Source: Streptomyces davaonensis JCM 4913
GTDB taxonomy: Bacteria > Actinomycetota > Actinomycetes > Streptomycetales > Streptomycetaceae
NCBI RefSeq assembly: GCF_000349325.1
Contig: NC_020504.1
Location: 8,970,326 to 9,034,325 of the forward strand
Direction of reading: 5' to 3'
DNA length: 64,000 bases
Shown one piece after another: positions 24,128 to 32,767 of this stretch; position 1 is the first letter of the stretch, and each line of letters opens with the position of its first letter. Below the pieces are notes generated by a model, which worked only from the letters and a program-made list of their open reading frames with translations, did not search any database and was not told the origin of the DNA. A program made the position numbers and the translations under genes.

Positions 24128-24218
24128 GTGTCCCAGACGATATGTCCGTTCAGCGGTCCCGTCGCTCCCTCTTGCGCGGCCCTTGTCCGCAAAACGCGGC
24201 GGAACCGGGCGGCCGGGC

Positions 24219-25208
24219 TCAGTGGAGGGTGCGCAGGGTCTGCGACGGTGTCTCCCCGAACCGCTCCCGGTAGCGCCGCGCGAACCGGCCGAGGTGGGCG
24301 AAGCCCCACTGGTAGGCCACCTCCGCCACGGTCGTCGACCCGGGCGCGGACGTCCTGAGCTGCCCGTGCACCCGCTCGAGACGCACTTCACTCACGTACG
24401 CCATCGGCGGCATCCCGACATGCTTGCGGAACGCTTCCTGGAGGGTGCGCACACTCACCTGGGCGATCGCCGCGAGTCGCGCCGCGTCGTACGGCTCGGC
24501 CGGCAGTTCCTGTACGGCGTCCATGACCCGTTTCACCGCGGCGGGCCGCATCGGCGGGTGCGGGCCCTCCAGCTCGGCCCGGTAGGAGTGGTCCGCGGCG
24601 AGCAACAGCCCTTCGAGGAGAGTCTGTTCGAGGCGTCCGCGGATCAGGGGGCGGCGCAGCAGCCCGTGGGTGATCTCGTTGTCCAGCAGGAACCACTGCA
24701 CGAGTCCGGCCCAGCTGCGGCCGGGGCCCCGGGTGACGTCGATGAACGGCTCGAAGCGCGGCGGGCGGCGCACGGGTCTGCCGAGCAGGGTCTCCAGGCC
24801 GTGCCGCACCGCCTCTTTGTCGATCTTCATGGTCAGGCAGTGGCAGTCGGGCGACCAGTCGTCGATGAGGACGTCGTATCCGGGATCGAAGAAGACGGCC
24901 CGCTGCGCGGTGGCGAACCGGGCCTCGTCGCGGCCCTGTTGGAGGCTGAAGGCGCCGTGCAGCGGCACGGCCACGTGATAGACGCCCGGTTCGCCGAAAC
25001 TCATTCGCATCCCGGTGCCGAAGCTGACGTGGCCCACGACGAGCGCGTCGAGGTCGACGACGCTCAGGCTGGTGCGGAACTCCGCTGCGGGGCCCATCAC
25101 TTCGAGGCGCAGATCGTAGTAGTGGGCCGCTATCGCGTCGTGGGTCTCCTCCACTGAGCGCGTGGTGTACGTGATGAACTCGGCGCTGACGTCGTCGTCC
25201 ACGGGCAA
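24219..25208 (-). CDS. AraC family regulator
   Basis: The protein has 329 residues. The N-terminal half is the AraC-binding-like cupin (HVSFGTGMRMSFGEPGVYHV). The C-terminal 110 residues carry two HTH motifs (VSVRTLQEAFRKHVGMPPMAY and VAYQWGFAHLGRFARRYRERF). TTG 25208 is chosen because GGGGAG lies 8 nt upstream; an in-frame GTG two codons later is the alternative. No neighbouring target gene is evident. Confidence 0.85.
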   Translation of the reverse strand: MPVDDDVSAEFITYTTRSVEETHDAIAAHYYDLRLEVMGPAAEFRTSLSVVDLDALVVGHVSFGTGMRMSFGEPGVYHVAVPLHGAFSLQQGRDEARFATAQRAVFFDPGYDVLIDDWSPDCHCLTMKIDKEAVRHGLETLLGRPVRRPPRFEPFIDVTRGPGRSWAGLVQWFLLDNEITHGLLRRPLIRGRLEQTLLEGLLLAADHSYRAELEGPHPPMRPAAVKRVMDAVQELPAEPYDAARLAAIAQVSVRTLQEAFRKHVGMPPMAYVSEVRLERVHGQLRTSAPGSTTVAEVAYQWGFAHLGRFARRYRERFGETPSQTLRTLH

Positions 25209-25295
25209 GGCGGTGTCTCCCCGTCCCCTCTCAGGGCTTTTTGGGAGTGATGATGCCCAGGGGCCGGGATTTCGAACGGCCTGCCGTGCGTCGGT

Positions 25296-25685
25296 TCAGC
25301 CGTCGAGCATCCGGGCCAGCACGTGCCGCTGGAGCGGCAGCACCTCGGCGTGCCGCTCACGGCCCTTGTCGGTGAGAGTGACCCAGACCCCGCGCCGGTC
25401 CTCCAGACAGACCGAGCGCTGCACCAGGCCGTCCTTCTCCAGTCGGCCGATCAGGCGCGACAGGGCGCTCTGGCTCAGATGCACCCTGCCGACGAGGTTC
25501 TGCACCCGGCAGTGCTCGATCTCCTCGGGCGGGGCGGTGGCCAGGATGTCGAGCACCTCGAAGTCGCTCGCGCCCAGTCCGTGCGGATGCAGTGCGCGAT
25601 CGATCTCGCTCATCGTGCGGGCATGCACCGACAGGATGTCCCGCCACCGCTCCGCGAGCCCCGCATCGGCCGTCTTCGCTCCCAT
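25296..25685 (-). CDS. MarR family regulator
   Basis: The protein has 129 residues with a MarR winged HTH: GASDFEVLDILATAPPEE, VHLSQSALSRLIGRLEKDGL and the wing CLEDRRGVWVTLTDKG. It probably has a leaderless transcript (TACCGT 6 nt before the ATG). An inverted repeat at 25724-25736 just upstream is a good autoregulatory site. The VOC gene lies upstream on the same strand and may be its target. Confidence 0.85.
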   Translation of the reverse strand: MGAKTADAGLAERWRDILSVHARTMSEIDRALHPHGLGASDFEVLDILATAPPEEIEHCRVQNLVGRVHLSQSALSRLIGRLEKDGLVQRSVCLEDRRGVWVTLTDKGRERHAEVLPLQRHVLARMLDG

Positions 25686-25691
25686 ACCTGC

Positions 25692-25697
25692 ACGGTA
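25692..25697 (-). promoter_or_regulatory. Leaderless -10 box of marR gene
   Basis: On the minus strand TACCGT is followed by 6 nt and the ATG at 25685. GACAAT sits 18 nt further upstream as a weak -35. Confidence 0.45.
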
Positions 25698-25723
25698 GCA
25701 CCGGTCCGGCCGATTATTGTCTG

Positions 25724-25736
25724 TGCAAATATTGCA
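25724..25736. promoter_or_regulatory. MarR-type operator
   Basis: TGCAAATATTGCA is an inverted repeat (TGCAA, 3 nt, TTGCA) in a locally AT-rich patch. It lies just upstream of the probable marR -35, and between the marR and VOC genes. Length and symmetry suit a MarR dimer. Confidence 0.5.
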
Positions 25737-25758
25737 TACGCAAGGGGCGCGGGCTCCT

Positions 25759-26109
25759 CTACTCCGCCGTGTCCTGGACCAGCCCGATCAAGTTCCCGTC
25801 CGTGGCCTTCACTGAGGCGATCAACCGGCCGCCGCCGACGTCCTGCACGTCCTGAAGCGACTCCGCCCCGGCCTCCAGCAGCGCAGCCCGGGTGGCCCGA
25901 ATGTCGTCGACGTGCCAGTAGGGAACCGGTCCCGTCATGCCCTTGGCGTGGCCGTTGGGGTCCAGGCCGACGTCCTGCCCGGCGTCCTTGTAGCCGACGT
26001 AGTACGGCTCGTCCGCGTACGGCTCCACGCCCAGCAGGGCGCCGAACACGGCCTTCGCCCGGTCGAGGTCCTTGACGGGGTAGATGATCGTCTGCACACC
26101 GGCGGTCAT
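25759..26109 (-). CDS. VOC (glyoxalase/bleomycin-resistance) family protein
   Basis: The protein has 116 residues. IIYPVKDLDRAKAVFGALLG opens the first beta-alpha-beta-beta-beta unit, and PYWHVDDIRATRAALLEAGA opens the second, closing with GNLIGLVQD. This is a typical single-chain VOC protein; the substrate is unknown. GAGGAG precedes the ATG. It is a possible target of the MarR protein encoded next to it. Confidence 0.85.
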   Translation of the reverse strand: MTAGVQTIIYPVKDLDRAKAVFGALLGVEPYADEPYYVGYKDAGQDVGLDPNGHAKGMTGPVPYWHVDDIRATRAALLEAGAESLQDVQDVGGGRLIASVKATDGNLIGLVQDTAE

Positions 26110-26222
26110 GAGGTACTCCTCGCGAGATCTGCTCCGACGCGTCTCGTCGGTGCTTTCACGCTAGGGCGGGCAGGCCCCTCCGGCTTCTCCAAAACTGACC
26201 GCTTGCTCCGGAGGGATTCCCG

Positions 26223-27254
26223 TCAGGTCGACTCGCGCTTGACCAGCTCCGTGGGCAGGATCACCGCGGCGGGGTCCTCGCCCCCGATCTGGGCCAGCAG
26301 CACGCGGACCATCTCGGCGCTGATCCGGTCCCAGGGCTGGCGGATGGTGGTCAGCTCGGGACGGGCGGCGAGGGCCGCGGGGGAGTCGTCGAAGCCGCCC
26401 ACCGCGACGTCCTGCGGCACCCGGCGCCCGGCCCGCTCCAGCGCCGTCAGCACCCCCTGCGCCATCAGGTCGGAGGCGACGAACACCGCGTCCATGTCCG
26501 GCGCCTGCGCGAGCAGCCGCTCGGCGCCCGCCTCACCGCTGGCCCGGCTGTAGTCGCCGGACACGACGAGCCGCTCGTCGAACTCCGTGCCCGCCTCGGC
26601 GAGGACCTCCTTGTACCCGGCGAGGCGCTCGACACCGCCGGGGGTGTCCAGTGGACCGGTGACCACGCCGATCCGGCGCCGGCCGAGCGAGAGCAGATGG
26701 CGCACCATGTCCCGGGCGCCGTCCCGGTCGTCCGCGGCCACATAACTCACCTTGGAACCGAGCCCGATCGGCTTGCCGCAGGCCACCAGTGGCACCCCGG
26801 CGTCCCGCAGCTCCTGCGCGACCGGGTCGCCGGAGTGGCTGGAGACCAGCAGCACCCCGTCGACATGACCGGCCGTGATGTAGCGCGTTATGCGCCGCCG
26901 TTCGTCCTCGGTGCCGGCCAGCATCAGCAGCAGCGGGATGTCGTGCGCGGCCAGCGCCTGCGTGCAACCACGCAGCAGGACATTGAAGTTGGGGTCCTCG
27001 AAGAACCGCTCCTGAGGCTCGGTCAGCAGGAAGCCGACCGAGTCCGAGCGTCCGGTGATCAGCGAACGGGCGTGCCGGTTCACGACGTAACCCGTCTTGC
27101 GGATCGCGGCGTTGACCGCTTCCGCGGCTGCGGGGCTGACGTAGTGGCCGCCGTTGAGGACCCGCGAGACGGTGCCCCGTGAGACTCCGGCCTCGCGCGC
27201 CACGTCGTGGATCGTCGGCGGCCTGCGGCGGCCCCCCGTATTGCTCATGGTCAT
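26223..27254 (-). CDS. LacI family repressor of the galactan-utilisation locus
   Basis: The protein has 343 residues. The HTH and hinge read TIHDVAREAGVSRGTVSRVL, followed by a periplasmic-binding-like ligand domain (VDGVLLVSSHSGDP, VAVGGFDDSP). It is the last gene of the sbp-permease-permease-lacI operon, with its ATG overlapping the permease stop (ATGA). By context its inducer should be galactose or a galacto-oligosaccharide, and its operator the inverted repeat at 30497-30512. Confidence 0.88.
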   Translation of the reverse strand: MTMSNTGGRRRPPTIHDVAREAGVSRGTVSRVLNGGHYVSPAAAEAVNAAIRKTGYVVNRHARSLITGRSDSVGFLLTEPQERFFEDPNFNVLLRGCTQALAAHDIPLLLMLAGTEDERRRITRYITAGHVDGVLLVSSHSGDPVAQELRDAGVPLVACGKPIGLGSKVSYVAADDRDGARDMVRHLLSLGRRRIGVVTGPLDTPGGVERLAGYKEVLAEAGTEFDERLVVSGDYSRASGEAGAERLLAQAPDMDAVFVASDLMAQGVLTALERAGRRVPQDVAVGGFDDSPAALAARPELTTIRQPWDRISAEMVRVLLAQIGGEDPAAVILPTELVKREST

Positions 27255-28156
27255 GACTTTACGGCCCCGGACAGCAGATCAAGGCTCCAGAACCGCTGGA
27301 TGACCAGGAAGAGCACGATGAGCGGGACCACGGCGAGCAGCGCGCCGGTGATCACCAGGGTGTACAGCGCGGGAGTGTTGGCGCCCTGTTCGAGGAGCGT
27401 GTGCAGACCGACCGTGATCGGGAACTTCTCGTCGTCGCTGAGCATGATGTACGGCAGCAGAAAGTTGTTCCACACGGCCACGAACTGGAAAAGGAACACC
27501 GTCACCAGACCGGGCACCATCATCGGCAGCGCGACCCGGGTGAAGATCCGCCACTCGCTCGCGCCGTCCATCCGCCCCGCCTCGATCACGTCGGAAGGCA
27601 CGGCGGCGGCCGCGTAGATACGCGCCAGATACACGCCGTAGGGGGAGAGGATCAGCGGCATCAGCACCGACAGATAGGAGTCGGTGAGGTCGGCCTCGGC
27701 CAGCAGCAGGTACTGCGGGACGGCGAGGATCACCGGTGGCATCAGCACGCCCGCCAGCAGCACATTGAAGATCGCCTCCCGGCCGCGGAAGCGGTAGATC
27801 GCCAGGGCGTAGCCGCTGAACGCGGAGACGACCGTGGAGAGCAGGGCGCCGAGACCGGCGTAGAGGGCGGAGTTGCCCATCCACTTCCAGTACACGCCAT
27901 CGCGGTAGGCGTTCAGGTCGCTCAGGTTCTCGGTGAATCCGGAGCCCGGCAGGAAGGTGAACGTGGAGAACAGCTCGCTGCCGGACTTGGTGGCCGCGAT
28001 CACCACCCAGGCGACCGGGAGCAGACAGTAGATCGCGCCGATCAGCAGCGTGATCGTGGGCAGCGGGGCGATCCGGCTGCGCCACGGCGGCCCTTGGGCG
28101 GTACCGGGCGTGGTACTCGCTGCGGGCTGGGCCTTGCGGACGGCAAGAGAACTCAT
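27251..28156 (-). CDS. Carbohydrate ABC transporter permease (MalG/GanQ type)
   Basis: The protein has 301 residues and about six membrane helices. The EAA loop, EAGRMDGASEWRIFTRVALP, faces the cytoplasmic ATPase. It forms the channel with the adjacent permease. No ATPase gene is present here; in Streptomyces the shared MsiK ATPase usually energises such importers. The ATG overlaps the stop of the first permease. Confidence 0.88.
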   Translation of the reverse strand: MSSLAVRKAQPAASTTPGTAQGPPWRSRIAPLPTITLLIGAIYCLLPVAWVVIAATKSGSELFSTFTFLPGSGFTENLSDLNAYRDGVYWKWMGNSALYAGLGALLSTVVSAFSGYALAIYRFRGREAIFNVLLAGVLMPPVILAVPQYLLLAEADLTDSYLSVLMPLILSPYGVYLARIYAAAAVPSDVIEAGRMDGASEWRIFTRVALPMMVPGLVTVFLFQFVAVWNNFLLPYIMLSDDEKFPITVGLHTLLEQGANTPALYTLVITGALLAVVPLIVLFLVIQRFWSLDLLSGAVKS

Positions 28157-29127
28157 CGTGCTGCCTCCTGCTTCTGACGACGGTTCGCGGCGCGCAGGAA
28201 GCTGAAGGAGAGCACCAGCGTGGCGATGGCGATGATCACGGCCTGGGCGGCGGCCGCGTAGATGTCACCCTTGCCGAAGGCGTCCTGATACACCTTCATC
28301 AGCGGACTCCAGGTCGTGGACACGGAGTTGGTGAGCGGCTTGAGGGTGGTGGGCTCGGTGAACACCTGGAGCGTGGCGATGATCGAGAAGAAGAAGGTCA
28401 GCACCAGCGAGGGCGCCACCATCGGGATCTTGATCTTCAGTGCGACCTGCGTCGGGGTGGCGCCGTCCAGCTTGGCCGCCTCGTACACCTCGGCCGGGAT
28501 GGACCGGAGCGAGGTGTAGATGACGATCATGTTGAAGCCGGTGCCGCCCCAGACCGCGATGTTCGACAGGGCGAGATAGAGCGGACCGCCGTCCAGCAGG
28601 TCCGGCTGCGGCAGCCCCAGTTTGTCGAGCACGAAGTAGAACGGGCTGACGTCCGGCAGGTAGAGGAAGCCCCACAGCAGCGCCGCCACCACACCGGGGA
28701 CGGCGTACGGCAGGAAGATCGCCAGCCGGGTGAAGGGAGCCAGGCGCACCTTGTCGGAGTCGAGCATCAGCGCGAACAGCAGGGCGAGGCCCAGCATCAC
28801 CGGCACCACGATGCAGCCGTAGCCGAGGACGCGCAGCGCGCCGTCGACCAGTTCGCTGTCGCCGAGGGCGTCGGTGTAGTTCTGGAAACCGGCCCAGACC
28901 TCGGAGCGGGCGCCGGCGCCGAGGCCGAGCCCGGAGACCTTCACCTTGCGGAAGCTGAGATAGACCGCGTAGCCGATGGGCAGCGCGAAGAAGAGCAGGA
29001 AGAGGATTGTTGCGGGGAGGAGGAAAATATAGGGCGCGCTTCGCGCTCGTTTGAGGGTGGTGGTGGGAGACGGGTGGGCGTACGGGGCCCCCTTGACCCC
29101 GTACGACCTCCGGCGTGCGGTGGTCAC
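28153..29127 (-). CDS. Carbohydrate ABC transporter permease (MalF/GanP type)
   Basis: The protein has 324 residues with an N-terminal cytoplasmic tail and about six membrane helices (first PYIFLLPATILFLLFFALP). The EAA loop reads EVYEAAKLDGATPTQVALKI. The GTG start overlaps the stop of the solute-binding protein gene, so the importer genes are translationally coupled. Its substrate by context is galacto-oligosaccharides. Confidence 0.88.
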   Translation of the reverse strand: MTTARRRSYGVKGAPYAHPSPTTTLKRARSAPYIFLLPATILFLLFFALPIGYAVYLSFRKVKVSGLGLGAGARSEVWAGFQNYTDALGDSELVDGALRVLGYGCIVVPVMLGLALLFALMLDSDKVRLAPFTRLAIFLPYAVPGVVAALLWGFLYLPDVSPFYFVLDKLGLPQPDLLDGGPLYLALSNIAVWGGTGFNMIVIYTSLRSIPAEVYEAAKLDGATPTQVALKIKIPMVAPSLVLTFFFSIIATLQVFTEPTTLKPLTNSVSTTWSPLMKVYQDAFGKGDIYAAAAQAVIIAIATLVLSFSFLRAANRRQKQEAAR

Positions 29128-30443
29128 TCCGCGACCTCGAAGCCCTGCTTCTCCATGTCGGCGACGGTGTCGTCCTGCATGGTGTCGAGGGCGGCGACGA
29201 AGTCCGACTTGTTCTTGGCGGCGGCGCCGAACGCGTCCTTGAAGGTCGTGTAGGCGACGTTCACGTTCGGGCCCCAGGCGGACGGAGCGGTGCTCTTGGC
29301 GATCTCGGCGGCCTGGGTGTAGAAGTCGGTCTGGTTCGCGAAGTACCCGGGCGGGCTGGTGAACGCGCCGGAGGTCTGGGCGTTGGTGGCGGCGGGGTAG
29401 ATGCCGCTCTCCTTGGCCAGCGCCTGGAGGGCCGTGCCGTCGGTGTTCAGCCACGCGGCGAACTTGGCGGCGGCCGCCTGGTGGTCGGAGTCCGTGGTGA
29501 CGGCGGTGGAGGAGCCGCCCCAGCTGCCGGTGACGTTCTCGCCCGCGGACCACTGGGGGAGCGGGGCCATGGCCCACTTGCCCTTGGTGTCGGGCGCGGC
29601 CGTGGTCAGGGTGCCCGGGGCCCACACCGCGGAGACCCAGGCGATCTGCTTGCCGGTGTTGAGCGCCTTGTTCCAGGCCGGGGTGTACATCGGCTGGTTG
29701 TCGATGGCGCCCTCCTTGACGAGGCCGCCCCAGAACTCGGCGACCTTCTGGGTCGCCGCGTCGTTGATGCCGACCTTCCACTGCTCGCCCTCGGTGGTCC
29801 ACCACTGGGCGCCGGCCTGCTGGGCCAGGCCCGCGAAGAGACCGGAGTCGTTGGCGGAGAAGGTGGTGAGGTCGGTGTCCGGGGACTTCTTCTTCAGCTT
29901 CCGCGCGGTCTCGGCGAACTCGTCCCAGGTCTTGGGGACTTCGAGGCCGTACTTCTTGAAGAGGTCCGCGCGGTAGTAGAACATCATCGGGCCGATGTCC
30001 TGCGGGACCGCGTAGACCGCGTCCGTGCCCAGCGTGGTCTGCTGCCACACGCCGTCGGCGAACTTGCTCTTCGCCTCGCCGGTGTCCTTCGCTATGTCGG
30101 CCAGCGCGTCATTGCTGACCAGGGTCGGCAGCGCCTGGTACTCGGCCTGTACCAGGTCCGGGGCCTTGCCGGCCTTGTGCGCGGTGAGGATCTTGGTGAC
30201 CAGCGTGTCGCCGGACGCCTGCTTCTTCACCGTGACCTTGATCTGGTCCTTCTTGCCCGGGCCGTTGTTCCAGAGGTCGACGACCTTGTCCATGCCGGGC
30301 GTCCAGGTCCAGTACGTCAGCGAGACCGGTCCCGACTCGGCCTCGGTCTCGTCGTCGGACGAACCGCACGCGGCGAGCGTGGTGGCTCCGAGGACGACGG
30401 CGATGGTGGATGCCACGAGGCGGCTGCGCCTGGTGATGGGCAT
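29124..30443 (-). CDS. Extracellular sugar-binding lipoprotein of ABC importer
   Basis: The protein has 439 residues. It has a type II signal peptide with lipobox LAAC near residue 25, then the family 1 solute-binding fold (VSLTYWTWTPG, VPQDIGPMMFYYRADLFKKY, WGGSSTAVTT). The aromatic-rich sequence is typical of oligosaccharide binders. It is the first gene of the importer-repressor operon, with GGGGAGAG before the ATG. By context it binds galactan-derived oligosaccharides. Confidence 0.88.
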   Translation of the reverse strand: MPITRRSRLVASTIAVVLGATTLAACGSSDDETEAESGPVSLTYWTWTPGMDKVVDLWNNGPGKKDQIKVTVKKQASGDTLVTKILTAHKAGKAPDLVQAEYQALPTLVSNDALADIAKDTGEAKSKFADGVWQQTTLGTDAVYAVPQDIGPMMFYYRADLFKKYGLEVPKTWDEFAETARKLKKKSPDTDLTTFSANDSGLFAGLAQQAGAQWWTTEGEQWKVGINDAATQKVAEFWGGLVKEGAIDNQPMYTPAWNKALNTGKQIAWVSAVWAPGTLTTAAPDTKGKWAMAPLPQWSAGENVTGSWGGSSTAVTTDSDHQAAAAKFAAWLNTDGTALQALAKESGIYPAATNAQTSGAFTSPPGYFANQTDFYTQAAEIAKSTAPSAWGPNVNVAYTTFKDAFGAAAKNKSDFVAALDTMQDDTVADMEKQGFEVAE

Positions 30444-30496
30444 GGATCTCTCCCCTGACCTGGGGTTCCCGCCTGCTGCGAGAACCTGCCATGCTT

Positions 30497-30512
30497 CTGT
30501 GAGCGTTCACAG
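30497..30512. promoter_or_regulatory. LacI-type operator between divergent galactan genes
   Basis: CTGTGAGCGTTCACAG has 6-bp inverted arms around GCGT, with the central CG typical of LacI-family sites. It overlaps the presumed -10 of the importer operon (minus strand) and lies 20 bp upstream of the -35 for the GH42 gene, so one repressor could silence both arms. Confidence 0.65.
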
Positions 30513-30532
30513 TAGAGAAACATCCCGGACAC

Positions 30533-30562
30533 TTGTCAATGGTTGTTGCTGTGCGGTTATGT
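30533..30562 (+). promoter_or_regulatory. Divergent promoter region of galactan locus
   Basis: On the plus strand TTGTCA (30533-30538), an 18-nt spacer and TTATGT (30557-30562) form the promoter for the GH42 gene. On the minus strand TTGACA (30534-30539) serves the importer operon, with TCTACT 17 nt further on. The two -35 boxes overlap, so the arms probably compete for polymerase. Confidence 0.5.
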
Positions 30563-30627
30563 TGGGCTCGCGCCACGGATGATGTGTGTGCACGTTCCCA
30601 ATTGATCGATTACCCGGGAGAGATTCC

Positions 30628-32649
30628 ATGCCGGAGACCAGCCCCAAGGGCCTCACCAGGCTCGCCTTCGGTGGGGACTACAACCCCGAGCAGTGGCCGG
30701 AAAGCGTCTGGCGCGAGGACGTCCGGCTGATGCGCGAGGCCGGCGTGACGATGGTGAGCGCCGGGATCTTCTCCTGGGCGCTGCTGGAGCCCGCCCGCGG
30801 CGAGTACGACTTCGGCTGGCTGGACCGCCTGCTCGACCTGCTGCACGAGGGCGGCATCCGGGTCGACCTGGGCACCCCCACCGTGGTGCCGCCGGTCTGG
30901 TTCTACCGGGAGCACCCCGAGGCCCTGCCGCTGGCCGCCGACGGCACGCGCTACGAGTTCGGCTCCCGCGGCGCCATCTGCCACAGCAACGCCGACTACC
31001 GCGCCGCCGCCGCGAACATCACCACCCGGCTCGCAGAGCGCTACGCCGACCACCCGGCCCTGGCCATGTGGCACGTGCACAACGAGTACGGCGTCCCCGT
31101 CTCGGCCTGCTACTGCGACTCCTGCGCCGCCCACTTCCGCCGCTGGCTGGCCACCGCCTACGGCACCGTCGAGGCGGTGAACGAGGCCTGGGGCACCGCC
31201 TTCTGGGGCCAGCGCTACACCGCCTTCGAGCAGATCAACCCGCCGCGCACCACACCGACCGTCGGCAACCCCGCCCAGGCGCTGGACTACAAGCGGTTCG
31301 CCGACGCCACCATGCGCGAGAACTTCGTCCGCGAGCGGGACATCCTGCACCGCCTCGCGCCCGGCGTCCCGGTCACGACCAACTTCATGACCGCCCTCAG
31401 CCAGTGCGACTCGGTCGACTACTGGGCCTGGGGCCGTGAGGTCGACATCGTCACCAACGACCACTACCTGATCACCGACGGCCGCCGCACCCACGTCAAC
31501 CTCGCCATGGCCGCCGACCTCACCCGCTCGGTCGCCGGGGGAGCGCCCTGGATCCTCCTGGAGCACTCCACCTCGGGCGTCAACTGGCAGCCCCGCAACC
31601 CCGCCAAGGCCCCCGGCCAGATGGCCCGCAACTCCCTCGCCCATGTGGCGCGCGGCTCCGAGGGCGCCATGTTCTTCCAGTGGCGGCAGTCCCGGCGCGG
31701 CGCCGAGAAGTTCCACTCGGCGATGCTCCCGCACGGCGGCACCGACACCCGCGTCTGGCGCGAGGTCGTCGAGCTCGGCGCCTCCCTGGACTCCCTGAGC
31801 ACGATCCGCTCCACCCGCACCCAGGCCGACGTGGCCGTGCTGTGGGACTGGCACTCCTGGTGGGCGCAGACCCTCGACTGGCGCCCCAGCGAGGACCACG
31901 ACCCGCGCGAGCGCGCGGACGCCTTCTACGAGGCCCTCTACGACCGCCACCTCACCGTCGACTTCGCCCACCCCGAAGCCGACCTGTCGGCCTACCCCTT
32001 GGTCGTCGTCCCCGCGCTGTACCTGATGACGGAGGCGGCCGGGAACAACCTCAAGGAGTACGTCGAGAACGGCGGCACCCTCGTCGTGTCGTACTTCTCC
32101 GGCATCGTCGACGAGCACGACTCCGTGCACGAGGGCGCCTGCCCCGGGGCCCTGCGGGACGTCCTGGGCCTGACCGTCGAGGAGTTCTCACCGCTGCTCA
32201 AGGGCGACACCGTCCGGATCACCGGCCCCGACGGCTCCGAGCTCACCGGCGACGTATGGACCGAGTTCGTGGTGCCGCGCGAGGCCGAGACGGTGTGGAC
32301 CTACGCCGACGGACTCACCGCGCACCGCCCCGCGGTCACCCGGCACCGGCTCGGCGAGGGCACCGCCTGGTACGTCTCCACCCGCCTCGACGCGCACGGC
32401 CTGGACGCCCTCCTCGGATGGGCCGCCGAGGACGCCCGGATCGCCCCGCGCGCCGATCTGCCGCACGACGTCGAGGTGGTCCGCCGCGCCGGAGAGTCCG
32501 GCACCTACCTCTTCGCGATCAACCACAGCCCGTCGGACGCCAAGGTGCCGCTGGAGGCGCCCGGCACCGAACTGCTCACGGGCGAACGGGCCGCGGGCCG
32601 CCTCGAAGTGCCCGCCGGAGCCGTCCGGGTCGTCCGGCTCGACGGCTGA
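30628..32649 (+). CDS. Beta-galactosidase, GH42
   Basis: The protein has 673 residues. A TIM barrel carries FGGDYNPEQWPE at the start, the acid/base Glu in HVHNEYGVPVSACYC and the nucleophile Glu in LLEHSTSGVNWQPRN. The Cys cluster CYCDSC fits the zinc site of the family. A trimerisation domain and a small C-terminal beta domain follow. There is no signal peptide, so it acts in the cytoplasm on imported galacto-oligosaccharides. GGGAGAG precedes the ATG. It is 118 bp upstream of the galactanase gene. Confidence 0.92.
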   Translation: MPETSPKGLTRLAFGGDYNPEQWPESVWREDVRLMREAGVTMVSAGIFSWALLEPARGEYDFGWLDRLLDLLHEGGIRVDLGTPTVVPPVWFYREHPEALPLAADGTRYEFGSRGAICHSNADYRAAAANITTRLAERYADHPALAMWHVHNEYGVPVSACYCDSCAAHFRRWLATAYGTVEAVNEAWGTAFWGQRYTAFEQINPPRTTPTVGNPAQALDYKRFADATMRENFVRERDILHRLAPGVPVTTNFMTALSQCDSVDYWAWGREVDIVTNDHYLITDGRRTHVNLAMAADLTRSVAGGAPWILLEHSTSGVNWQPRNPAKAPGQMARNSLAHVARGSEGAMFFQWRQSRRGAEKFHSAMLPHGGTDTRVWREVVELGASLDSLSTIRSTRTQADVAVLWDWHSWWAQTLDWRPSEDHDPRERADAFYEALYDRHLTVDFAHPEADLSAYPLVVVPALYLMTEAAGNNLKEYVENGGTLVVSYFSGIVDEHDSVHEGACPGALRDVLGLTVEEFSPLLKGDTVRITGPDGSELTGDVWTEFVVPREAETVWTYADGLTAHRPAVTRHRLGEGTAWYVSTRLDAHGLDALLGWAAEDARIAPRADLPHDVEVVRRAGESGTYLFAINHSPSDAKVPLEAPGTELLTGERAAGRLEVPAGAVRVVRLDG

Positions 32650-32767
32650 ACCGACTCCCCTCCGCCCGCGCGTGCCACGAGAGCCGCGGGCGGAGGGGCA
32701 CCCCGCACCGGCCGCTGGCTGCGGGGTACCCCCAACCCCATTCACGTCGAAGGGACGACGGACGCCG

